The notes under the pieces: generated by a model
Databases searched by the model: none
Told to the model about the DNA's origin: nothing
The model's input: only the letters and a program-made list of their open reading frames with translations
Made by a program: the position numbers and the translations under genes
In this document: piece by piece, positions 1-7,236 of the stretch
Position numbering within the stretch: the first letter of the stretch is position 1
Layout of the letters: each line of letters opens with the position of its first letter
Assembly (NCBI GenBank): GCA_902496265.1
Contig: CABVAD010000018.1
Location: 1 to 10,782 of the forward strand
DNA length: 10,782 bases
Origin: an uncultured Oscillospiraceae bacterium
GTDB lineage: Bacteria; Bacillota; Clostridia; Oscillospirales; Acutalibacteraceae
Direction of reading: 5' to 3'

Positions 1-31
1 ATTACAAGAAAAAGATACAGTAATGATTTTA

Positions 32-3000
32 TCATAAAACTTCAATCTCCCTTGAAAGTGCAAAGGAATAGATTATTTTTTGCTTGACCTTTTTTTCAAA
101 TATTTTTTCGCATGCGGCGGCGTATATTGACAACTGCTCGCCGTAGGCGGCGGCAAGGTCGTCGGGATTGTCGGTACGGTCGGTTTTAAAATCTACCACG
201 ACGATTTCGCCGTTTTCCTCGAAGCATAAGTCAACCGCTCCCTGAACGATAATGCTTTCGCCGTAAAATTCCTCTTTAAGCGAGGGGTCAACAGCCGAAG
301 CGGGCATCTCGGTCAAAAAGCGCATTTCCCTTTTTACAAGGGAGGATGCCTTTATCCGCGCAAAAAGCGGGCTGTCAAAAAAGTCTTTCAGCTTTTTACG
401 GCTTACCGCCCTTGCCTCACGCTCGGAAATATACTGCCACTCGTAAAGCCTTTCTATTTCAGCCTCGATATCGTCCGCCTTGCTAAAGTCGATAAACTCA
501 ATAATTTTGTGGGTTGCAGTTCCCCGCTCCGCGGCGGTTATTCCGCCGTCACTCATAAAGGCGGGACGGGCGGAAAAGGCGTATTTTTCGCTTTCTGCCT
601 TGTTAGCAAGGGCTGATACCGAGCATTTTGCCTCAATTTCAAAAAGCTTTTCGTATGGATAGGTATAGCTTATATTTTCCCTCAGCTTTTCTGTCAATTC
701 AGCGTCAGGATCCTGCTCCTCTTTTTCAGCTTCAGGGCTTTTTTCCTGCTCGTTCGGCTCGCAAACGCTAACCGATATGCGGCTTTCGGTGATTTCGGTG
801 ACAATATTGCTCCCCTCACTTCTCAGCTCCCTGCCGTCGGGGTGAATAAGCGAGGTCATAAGCAGCCAGTCGAAGTAAGAATTCATACCGTCAAAGATAT
901 TATCGGGTCTGCCCTCGGCTAAAATCAGCTGGGAAAAGCAATCCTTAAGCTTGTTTTCAAGCCTGCCTGCGGCGGCGGTGAAGTGCAGCTTGTCCTGTGC
1001 TCTTGTCATTGCAACATATAAAAGCCGCAGCTCCTCCTCGCGCGTGCTTCTGCGCCCGCTGTCTAATATAACCTCTCTTGCAACCGTCGTTTTCTTTACC
1101 TTTTCCGATTCGTCATAGTATTTAAAGCCTATGCCGTAATCGGCGGAATAAAGGGCGGAATTTCGCGAGTCGTTGTCGTTAAAGCTATTAGCCGTTCCCG
1201 CAATTATGCAGACGGGGAACTGGAGCCCCTTTGAGGCGTGAATACTCATAATTTTAACGGTATCACCGCCCGACAGCGCCGCCGCGGATCTCATTCCGTT
1301 TTCCGACTGTCTGTAAACGTAATTTACAAAACCGCCTATTCCCAACCTGCTGTCCGCCGAGTACTGCTCTGCAAGACCGACAAGCATTAAAAGGTTGCCG
1401 TGTCGGCGCTCGCCGTCCTCCTTTGCCCATACGGTGTTAAGGTAATCGGTGTCTTCAAGAAGCCTTGTTATAAGCTTAGGCAAAGTCAGCGTTGCGGCAA
1501 GTATTCTGTATTTTTCAAGCCTTTTTAAAACCCAATCACAGCGTCTGTCTCCGTTTTCGGCGGAAAAGACAAGTGCGGAATATAAACTGCCCTCCCGTCT
1601 TCTTATGCGGATATTCGCCGCGCCTTCAGCGGTAAAGCCGAAAATCGGAGATAAAAGCACCGACAAAAGCTCCACGTCCGAGTCGGGATTATCGATAATT
1701 TTAAGCAGGGATAAAAAGACCGACACTTCCGCGGTCTCGGCATAGCCCTCTAAGGTATAGTTTACGGGTATGCCGTTCTTTCTCAGCTCCTCGGCGAGTA
1801 AAGCCGCTTTGGCTTTAGTATTTCTGAGAAGTATCGCAAAGTCGGAAAATCTCGCCTTTCTAAGGGTGGTTTCGTCCTGCCTTATGCACTCACCCGACCG
1901 CATAACCCGCTTTATGTATTCGGCAATACAAGCTGTCTCGGCTCTAAGACTTTCTTCCGAGTTTCCCGCGTTTGTAACGATTTCAAGGCTTACGGGAATT
2001 CTGGTCGGGTAGGGATAGCGGGCGGCGGGAATAAGCCTTTCGTCCGCGTTATAAATTATATCGCCCGTTTTTTCGGTCATAAGCCGCTCAAAGAAATAGT
2101 TTATGTATTCGCAGATTTCCCTGCGGCTTCTGAAATTACAGCCCAGAATTATTTTTTTTGGGTCGTTTTCCGCCGCCTTTTCGGCGGGAACGGCGGCGTT
2201 TATTTTATTAAGAAAGTTAGCAGGCTTTGCCCCCCTGAAGCCGTAAATGCTCTGCTTGACATCACCGACGGCGAAGAGCTTTTCTCCCCTGTTTGAAAGA
2301 ACATGGAAAAGCATATCCTGTAAATCGTTGGTGTCCTGATATTCGTCCACCATAACCTCGTCATAGCGGGAAAGCAGTTCCCCCGCGCCCTGTGCCGGCA
2401 AAATACCCTCGGGCGTTTTTTCGCACAAAAGCTTAAGGGCTAAATGCTCTATGTTATGAAAGGTAAAGGTATTTCGCTCCAGATACTCGGCAAAGATCCT
2501 TTTTTGGAGCTCATTTAAAATTTCGGACAGCAACAAAACCTTGCCGTAAATATCTGAATGTTGTTTTTTTATGCCCTTAGTACCGTCAAAAAAGAGCTTT
2601 TTAAGGTTTTCAGCAAGCTTTAAAATATAATCCCGCGCCGCCTTCGCCGCCCTGCCGAGGTCGCCGCTTGCGCGGGGAATCGGGGGGAGACTGAAGCTGT
2701 TAAGCGCTCCGAATATTCTGTCCCAGTCTCCGCTTTTTGCCGCGTCATAAAGCTTTGTTTCTTCTTCGGCGGCGGCTGTAAAGCAAAAAGCATAGGTGTC
2801 GTACGCCTTTTGGTCCTCAAACAGTGCGTCAAGTATCGCAGCATTCACCCGCCGCATTTCTTCTGCCGTCTTAACAGCATTATTTACGGAATATTTATAC
2901 CATTTGTTTTCACCGTTAAAGCCGTCGGGATTATATGCTGAGGAAAGGGAGTCAAACCATTCCGTCGGGAAAGCCAGCTGACGGCTGTAATCGTACATTT

Positions 3001-3526
3001 TAAGAATATAGTCGGAAAAATTGCCGTCGTCGTACTCCGCGCCTATCAAGTCCAAAAGACCGAAAAAGTCCTCCCCGCCCTTTTCGTAGTATTCGTTAAG
3101 CAAGGCGGCGAGAACGCTCTCGTTTACCGCTTTAAGGGAATTTTGCTCGCTTATTTTAAAGTCGGGCGAGACCCCCGCCCGCTCAAAATTTTCCCTTACA
3201 AGGTCAATGCAAAAGGAGTCGATAGTGCAGATTTTAGCGGAGGATAAAAGCTTTCTCTGCTTTAAAAGCCCTATGTCGGAGGGGTTCAAACGGCATTCCG
3301 AATCAAGCCGTTTCTCAATTCTCGTCCGCATCTCGGCGGCGGCGGCGTTGGTAAAGGTAACGATTAAGAGCCTGTCGGCGCTTATTGGGTTTTCCCTGTC
3401 GCTTAAAAGCCTTACAACCCTTTCGACAAGCACGGCGGTCTTGCCCGACCCCGCGGCGGCGGAAACCAGTACATTGCCCTTTGTCTCTATCGCTGCCTGC
3501 TGTTCGGGCGTGGGATTAAATGCCAT
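32..3526 (-). CDS. addA: AddA, ATP-dependent helicase/nuclease subunit A
   Basis: This gene encodes the UvrD/Rep-type (superfamily 1A) helicase subunit of AddAB, which with AddB processes double-strand DNA ends for RecA loading; it is the Gram-positive counterpart of RecBCD. The 1164 residues carry the full motif set: Walker A AAAGSGKT (Lys29), DEYQDTN at 393-399, GDVKQSIYGFRGA at 420-432, the NFRS region near 463, IMSIHASKGLQFP near 758-770 and LLYVAMTRAQDKLH near 834-847. A RecB-family nuclease domain closes the protein: RGTATH (His1006), GAVD (Asp1099), VVDFKTD (Asp1112, Lys1114) and YGEQLSIYAAA from 1128. All expected nuclease residues are present, so both activities should be intact. Length is slightly below the roughly 1230 residues I recall for Bacillus subtilis AddA. 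The ATG lies inside the end of addB (11-base overlap) behind GGAGG at 3536-3540, spaced 9 bases, which implies translational coupling. The stop is TGA at 32-34, so the gene is complete. Confidence 0.97.
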   Translation of the reverse strand: MAFNPTPEQQAAIETKGNVLVSAAAGSGKTAVLVERVVRLLSDRENPISADRLLIVTFTNAAAAEMRTRIEKRLDSECRLNPSDIGLLKQRKLLSSAKICTIDSFCIDLVRENFERAGVSPDFKISEQNSLKAVNESVLAALLNEYYEKGGEDFFGLLDLIGAEYDDGNFSDYILKMYDYSRQLAFPTEWFDSLSSAYNPDGFNGENKWYKYSVNNAVKTAEEMRRVNAAILDALFEDQKAYDTYAFCFTAAAEEETKLYDAAKSGDWDRIFGALNSFSLPPIPRASGDLGRAAKAARDYILKLAENLKKLFFDGTKGIKKQHSDIYGKVLLLSEILNELQKRIFAEYLERNTFTFHNIEHLALKLLCEKTPEGILPAQGAGELLSRYDEVMVDEYQDTNDLQDMLFHVLSNRGEKLFAVGDVKQSIYGFRGAKPANFLNKINAAVPAEKAAENDPKKIILGCNFRSRREICEYINYFFERLMTEKTGDIIYNADERLIPAARYPYPTRIPVSLEIVTNAGNSEESLRAETACIAEYIKRVMRSGECIRQDETTLRKARFSDFAILLRNTKAKAALLAEELRKNGIPVNYTLEGYAETAEVSVFLSLLKIIDNPDSDVELLSVLLSPIFGFTAEGAANIRIRRREGSLYSALVFSAENGDRRCDWVLKRLEKYRILAATLTLPKLITRLLEDTDYLNTVWAKEDGERRHGNLLMLVGLAEQYSADSRLGIGGFVNYVYRQSENGMRSAAALSGGDTVKIMSIHASKGLQFPVCIIAGTANSFNDNDSRNSALYSADYGIGFKYYDESEKVKKTTVAREVILDSGRRSTREEELRLLYVAMTRAQDKLHFTAAAGRLENKLKDCFSQLILAEGRPDNIFDGMNSYFDWLLMTSLIHPDGRELRSEGSNIVTEITESRISVSVCEPNEQEKSPEAEKEEQDPDAELTEKLRENISYTYPYEKLFEIEAKCSVSALANKAESEKYAFSARPAFMSDGGITAAERGTATHKIIEFIDFSKADDIEAEIERLYEWQYISEREARAVSRKKLKDFFDSPLFARIKASSLVKREMRFLTEMPASAVDPSLKEEFYGESIIVQGAVDLCFEENGEIVVVDFKTDRTDNPDDLAAAYGEQLSIYAAACEKIFEKKVKQKIIYSFALSREIEVL

Positions 3527-6500
3527 TCCTTTTATCCTCCCTTATTTTATTTATAACCTCGTCGTTTTTATAGTTGGGAACTTTATCGCAGGGGGCGTTT
3601 TCCCTGCCGCAGACCGCCGCGTAATCACAGTATTTGCAGGCGGGCGTTTCCCTGCCGTCAAGCGGACTTACGGCAATATCCCCGCTTAAAATTCCGTCTC
3701 CCGTTCTTCTCATCAAGGTCTCGATATAATCGAAAATCTCACTGAAATCCTCCGCGCTTACAAAGGAGGTGCAGGTTTTGCTTAATGTACCGTTTTTAGT
3801 AAGGGTATATTTCGGCACAAATTCGCCCTGCATTTCCCTGTCCATTGCCGCGACAATATTTTCGTCGGAGCGGATAAGTCCGTTCATCGCCATACCGCTG
3901 TCGTTAAGGTCGCGCTTTGAGGGCATATACAAAATTCCCGCCGCCTTTTCGTCCTCTCTGCCGGCCGCTCTGACCGCGGCGTAAAGGTAGATAAGCATTT
4001 GCAGGTTAAGCCCGAAAAGAATATCGGGCAGTTTAAAGCTTTTGCTCCCCGTTTTATAGTCGATTACCCTTATATAGCCATTATATTCGTCCACCCTGTC
4101 GATACTGCCGACTATATTTATATCCCCCTTTCGGAAGGGGATTTTAAGCTCGGGAATATCTCCTCCGCCGCCTATTTTAAGCTCGCAGGCGACAGGCTCA
4201 AAACCGCTTTGCGCAAATTCGCGGCTAAGCTGACTAACTACCGCCTTTAAGGCGCGGGAAATACGGGAAACCAAAAATTTTGACCTTTCGGTTTCGACCG
4301 CGCGGTAGCCCGAAATACCGTCAAGGTATTCGTTTATATATTTATCCACAAGGGCGTTAAGCTCGCTCTCAGACAAATCGGCTATACCTTTTTTGTAAAT
4401 GCCTACTATCCTTTCGAGTACATAGTGCACCGCCGTGCCCCGCTGTAAAACATCAAATTCGGCGGGTTTAAGCCTTTTAGCCGAAAGCCCGTATTTACAG
4501 AAAAAGGAAAAACGGCATTTGTGGAAGGTATCAAAGCGGGAGGCGGACATTGTAATGCTTTTCCCGAAAAGCCTTTCGGCGGTCTCGCGTGACAGCCTTT
4601 GCGGCGCACCCGAAAGCTTTTCCCGAAGATATTCTACTTTTTCCTCTTCCTTAGTTCCCTTAAGCGCGGCTTTAAGCGTCTCGCCGTCCGCCGTCAGTCT
4701 TCTGCGGCAGTACTGCGAATAGGCGCTCTCGGAGGTTTCGGGCAGATTTTCCGCAGTTAAGCTTTCCAGCGGCTCTTTGACCGTCTTACAGCCTAAGTTC
4801 TCGGCAATTTCCGATACAAAGGCGGAGGGCTCTGCCTCCTCGCCCGTCAGCGAATGGGTAGCATACGAAATATACAGCCTGTCAGACCCACAGCAGAGGT
4901 TACAGTAAACAAGATAGTTTTCATCCACCACAGAGGAAATCTGATTGTCGGGAATTTCAATTCCAAGCTCTATAAGGCTTTTGCGCTCGGTCACGCCTAA
5001 TATCCCCGAATTTGACAGTCCCTTGGGAAACACACCCTGATTTGCCCCTAAAATAAAGGCTACGCGGGGTCTTGAGGGGCGTATTCTGTCCGCCGCACCG
5101 AAGGTTACCTCGTCGAGCATACGGGGGATTACGCCAACGCTGTCAAGCGATACAGAAAGTGAAAGCGCGTCATAATACTCCTGCCTTTTTATTTCGCGGT
5201 CGCCGAAGCAAACCGCCATACTGTCAAGCAGCTTCATATATCGGTCGTAGCTTTGCTTTAAAACGTCGCTTCTGAACTCCGCGCCCCCCGCTTTAAAGCA
5301 CTCTGAAAGGAAAGCCAGCTTTTCGGCGGCGTTACAGCCTTCGAGCAGTTCGACTACCGCGCGGGACATTTGGGCGGCAGTACCCCTGCATTTTTCCTTA
5401 AACACGTAAAGCGGTTCAGCGGCTTTTTGCCTTAATGTATTTATTTTTTCAAGCCCCGCCTTGTCCGCTCCCTCGCCGCCGTCCTCCGAAACAAAACCGC
5501 GCGGATCCATTGTCCATTCGCTCTGCCACATCGAGCCGTCAATATTCCAAAGGTAAACATAGTTTTCAAGTGCGGAAATTTCCTCGGTCGAAAGCGTGCC
5601 GAGTCCTGTTTTATTGAACCTGAGAATGCTCTCACTTGCAGGTTTTAAGGCAAATTCCAGTGCGGCGTTTACCGCCGCCGCAGCGGGAAAGGCGGAAAGC
5701 GGCTCGCGTTTGTCCCCGAAAACAGGCACTCCGTTTTGTTTGCAGGCGGCGTAAACGCTTTCCTCGTATTTTTCAGCGTCCCTTGCTATTATTACAAAAT
5801 CGCGGTAGCGGTAGCCCTTTTCACGCACAAGCCGCCTTATCGTCCTTGCTGTAAACTCCGCCTCGTCCGCGGCTGACGCGGCGGCGCAAACGGTAATATC
5901 CCCGCTTTGTTCGGTTTTTTCAAATTCTCCGCCCGCCAAAAGCCGTTCAAGCGCGGTCATACCGCTTGAATTAAAGCGGCTTGTCTTAAGCACAAACGGC
6001 TTGTCCTCCGCTACCGAAAAACGCGCGGCAGATTTTCTTATCTTCTCCGCGGCGGCTCTGATATTCATAAAAACATTATAATCGCTGTTAAGCAGAGGGT
6101 CGTTTGTAAGGCTTACTACAACGTTATCCGCCTGTGACAGAATACGGTCGATAATCTTGAATTGCTGACCCGTAAAGCCCTTAAAGGAGTCTAAAAAGAC
6201 GGTTTTGTTTTCAAAAAAACGGCATTTCTCAAGCTGTCTGTAAAGCTTTGTAAGACTGTCCGCAGGGTCGATGAATTTTTCGCCGATAAGCGCGTCATAG
6301 GTCTCGTATATTACCGCTATGTCGTGAAGCTTTAGAGCGAGCGAGGGACTTGCCGTTTCATCAGCCGCTTTTTTTAGGTCATCAGGTGTAACAGTATTTA
6401 TCTTAAACTCGCCCACGGTATCAAGCATAGTTTTGGCAAAGAAAACCGAACGGCAGTATCTGCGCCAGATCTTAAGCCCGTCCGCCGCCGCTAACAGCGC

Positions 6501-6782
6501 GCGGTTCATAAAAATTACCTTGTCGGCTTCGGTAAGGGTAACCCCCGCGATACCGCCGACCGAGCGTCCCACCTCGTCGCAGAGCCTTGAAAAGCTCATA
6601 ACCGAAACGTTAAGCGCCGCTTTATCACCGAGAGCTTTGAGCACCGCCCGCTCGCTTTCAAAGGAAAACTGCTCAGGCACTATTAAAACAGCGGTCTTTC
6701 CGCTGTCTGACAGCTCCTTTATCATATTAAGCACATTATAGGTCTTGCCCGACGCGGGCCGCCCGAAAATAAATTTAAGCAT
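3516..6782 (-). CDS. addB: AddB, helicase-nuclease subunit B with Fe-S nuclease domain
   Basis: This is the partner of AddA in the cytoplasmic AddAB double-strand-break resection enzyme. Using the ATG at 6782 it has 1088 residues. The N-terminus has a Walker A motif, GRPASGKT (Lys13), as in Firmicute AddB. ILGANQGVFP near 577-586 is a helicase-like core motif. The C-terminal RecB-type nuclease has RGTAVH (His786), GSID (Asp895), VIDYKTG (Asp908, Lys910) and LQMLIYLYA (Gln928). The four cysteines expected to hold the AddB [4Fe-4S] cluster are visible: Cys756 in FHKCRFSFF, and Cys1049, Cys1052 and Cys1058 in CKYCDYAAVC, with the C-x2-C-x5-C spacing of the family. A longer reading begins at GTG 6791, but that codon lies inside the probable Shine-Dalgarno sequence (6788-6792) and adds only three residues, so I prefer ATG 6782. 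addB is first in an addB-addA operon, as in Bacillus, with its own promoter at 6840-6868. Confidence 0.96.
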   Translation of the reverse strand: MLKFIFGRPASGKTYNVLNMIKELSDSGKTAVLIVPEQFSFESERAVLKALGDKAALNVSVMSFSRLCDEVGRSVGGIAGVTLTEADKVIFMNRALLAAADGLKIWRRYCRSVFFAKTMLDTVGEFKINTVTPDDLKKAADETASPSLALKLHDIAVIYETYDALIGEKFIDPADSLTKLYRQLEKCRFFENKTVFLDSFKGFTGQQFKIIDRILSQADNVVVSLTNDPLLNSDYNVFMNIRAAAEKIRKSAARFSVAEDKPFVLKTSRFNSSGMTALERLLAGGEFEKTEQSGDITVCAAASAADEAEFTARTIRRLVREKGYRYRDFVIIARDAEKYEESVYAACKQNGVPVFGDKREPLSAFPAAAAVNAALEFALKPASESILRFNKTGLGTLSTEEISALENYVYLWNIDGSMWQSEWTMDPRGFVSEDGGEGADKAGLEKINTLRQKAAEPLYVFKEKCRGTAAQMSRAVVELLEGCNAAEKLAFLSECFKAGGAEFRSDVLKQSYDRYMKLLDSMAVCFGDREIKRQEYYDALSLSVSLDSVGVIPRMLDEVTFGAADRIRPSRPRVAFILGANQGVFPKGLSNSGILGVTERKSLIELGIEIPDNQISSVVDENYLVYCNLCCGSDRLYISYATHSLTGEEAEPSAFVSEIAENLGCKTVKEPLESLTAENLPETSESAYSQYCRRRLTADGETLKAALKGTKEEEKVEYLREKLSGAPQRLSRETAERLFGKSITMSASRFDTFHKCRFSFFCKYGLSAKRLKPAEFDVLQRGTAVHYVLERIVGIYKKGIADLSESELNALVDKYINEYLDGISGYRAVETERSKFLVSRISRALKAVVSQLSREFAQSGFEPVACELKIGGGGDIPELKIPFRKGDINIVGSIDRVDEYNGYIRVIDYKTGSKSFKLPDILFGLNLQMLIYLYAAVRAAGREDEKAAGILYMPSKRDLNDSGMAMNGLIRSDENIVAAMDREMQGEFVPKYTLTKNGTLSKTCTSFVSAEDFSEIFDYIETLMRRTGDGILSGDIAVSPLDGRETPACKYCDYAAVCGRENAPCDKVPNYKNDEVINKIREDKRNGI

Positions 6783-6787
6783 AAAAA

Positions 6788-6792
6788 CCACC
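6788..6792 (-). promoter_or_regulatory. Ribosome binding site of addB
   Basis: On the minus strand GGTGG lies 5 bases before the ATG at 6782-6780. It differs from GGAGG at one base. It decides the start: the alternative GTG at 6791 overlaps this site and has only AT-rich sequence before it. Confidence 0.6.
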
Positions 6793-6810
6793 GTTATATA
6801 TTAAATAACA

Positions 6811-6834
6811 AGGGCGGGACTTGCCTCCCGCCCT
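6811..6834 (-). other. Perfect GC-rich hairpin in the addB leader
   Basis: A 9-bp perfect inverted repeat (AGGGCGGGA at 6811-6819 with TCCCGCCCT at 6826-6834) encloses a 6-base loop. On the minus strand it starts at or next to the transcription start expected from the promoter at 6840-6868 and ends about 18 bases before the addB ribosome binding site. The minus-strand bases that follow are TTGTTATTT, U-rich but interrupted, so it could act as a weak terminator for read-through from the bofA-like gene. It could equally be a 5'-end stabilising stem-loop of the addBA message or a copy of a dispersed intergenic repeat. The sequence alone does not decide among these. Confidence 0.7.
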
Positions 6835-6839
6835 ACATA

Positions 6840-6868
6840 AATATAACATTTTCTATTGATATTTTCAA
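6840..6868 (-). promoter_or_regulatory. Sigma-A-type promoter of addBA
   Basis: On the minus strand there is a -35 box TTGAAA (6863-6868), a 17-base spacer and a -10 box TATATT (6840-6845) preceded by TG one base upstream (extended -10). This is a close match to the housekeeping consensus with ideal spacing. The predicted start falls near 6832-6834, about 50 bases before the addB ATG and at the edge of the GC-rich hairpin. It lies in the gap between the bofA-like stop (6885) and addB, so addBA can be transcribed independently of upstream genes. Confidence 0.7.
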
Positions 6869-6884
6869 GGCATAATGATTTATA

Positions 6885-7148
6885 CTACTTAAAAATAATC
6901 GGCAGAACTAAAAAACCGCAGACAGCGGGTATACCGAAAACGGCAGAGCCTGTCACCGTATACTGATTGACAGGGATATGTACGCCCGTGAATTTCGCGG
7001 TGAGATCGATTACCGCCATTACGGCAATACCCATAAATGCGTTAAGAAGTAAGCTTTTTATGGGCTTGCCGCCCTTTACAGAGCAGATTAAAAGCGCCAG
7101 TGCCCCTATAACAAGAAGTGCTATTCCTCCGTATTTTAAAATATCCAT
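6885..7148 (-). CDS. bofA: BofA-family membrane protein (pro-sigma-K processing inhibitor-like)
   Basis: An 87-residue hydrophobic protein. BofA in Bacillus subtilis is a mother-cell membrane protein that holds the intramembrane protease SpoIVFB inactive, delaying pro-sigma-K processing. Family signs here are the length, an N-terminal membrane segment (about 6-23), GKPIKSLLLNAFMG (27-40), a second hydrophobic stretch (about 36-50), the HIPVNQYT motif (57-64) and a C-terminal membrane segment containing GIPAVCGFLVL. Of the residues I recall as important for SpoIVFB inhibition (N48, N61, T64), N61 and T64 are present, while position 48 is Asp by simple numbering. I start at ATG 7148, preceded by GGGGTG six bases away. 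The longer open frame to 7289 would run through the upstream terminator and into the end of the nfnB gene, so it is rejected. The stop is TAG. BofA-like proteins also occur outside classical sigma-K systems, so the function is inferred from family only. Confidence 0.85.
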   Translation of the reverse strand: MDILKYGGIALLVIGALALLICSVKGGKPIKSLLLNAFMGIAVMAVIDLTAKFTGVHIPVNQYTVTGSAVFGIPAVCGFLVLPIIFK

Positions 7149-7154
7149 ACCTTT

Positions 7155-7160
7155 CACCCC
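7155..7160 (-). promoter_or_regulatory. Ribosome binding site of bofA-like gene
   Basis: Minus-strand GGGGTG lies 6 bases before the ATG at 7148-7146. It supports the 87-residue start over the 134-residue open frame, whose first 47 codons overlap the terminator and the end of nfnB. Confidence 0.55.
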
Positions 7161-7167
7161 ATAAAAT

Positions 7168-7196
7168 AATATGAGGAAAAGGACAAATAAATGCAA
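7168..7196 (-). promoter_or_regulatory. Weak candidate promoter for bofA-like gene
   Basis: On the minus strand TTGCAT (7191-7196), 17 bases, CATATT (7168-7173) matches the housekeeping consensus at three and four of six positions. It begins right after the nfnB terminator U-tract and would leave a leader of only about 12 bases. A sporulation sigma factor could recognise something else in this 46-base gap; I could not fit a convincing sigma-E site. Offered only because a promoter is expected between the terminator and the gene. Confidence 0.2.
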
Positions 7197-7223
7197 AAAG
7201 CCGCCCGAAAACGGACGGCTTTT
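7195..7223 (-). terminator. Rho-independent terminator after nfnB
   Basis: On the minus strand a 9-bp stem (arms at 7199-7207 and 7212-7220, one G-U pair in the RNA) closes a UUUU loop and is followed by five U residues (7195-7199, the last of them overlapping the stem base). A-U pairs at 7196-7198 with 7221-7223 can extend the stem. It starts 14 bases after the nfnB stop codon (7237-7239), so it ends the NfnAB transcript and separates it from the bofA-like gene. Confidence 0.88.
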
Positions 7224-7236
7224 AAAAACTGTATTG

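Noticed and set aside
22..36. Small inverted repeat ATGAT-TTT-ATCAT overlapping the addA stop codon
   Set aside because: Only 5 A/T-rich pairs with a 3-base loop and no U-tract; too weak for a terminator. The true end of the addBA transcript is probably outside the window.
3207..3689. Plus-strand open frame of 160 codons spanning the addA/addB junction
   Set aside because: It is antisense to the conserved N-terminus of AddA and the Fe-S end of AddB, with no family resemblance.
32..6782. addAB as part of a novel anti-phage defence system
   Set aside because: Both subunits have the complete standard motif set and usual gene order, and no additional nuclease, toxin or sensor gene accompanies them. 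This is housekeeping recombination repair.
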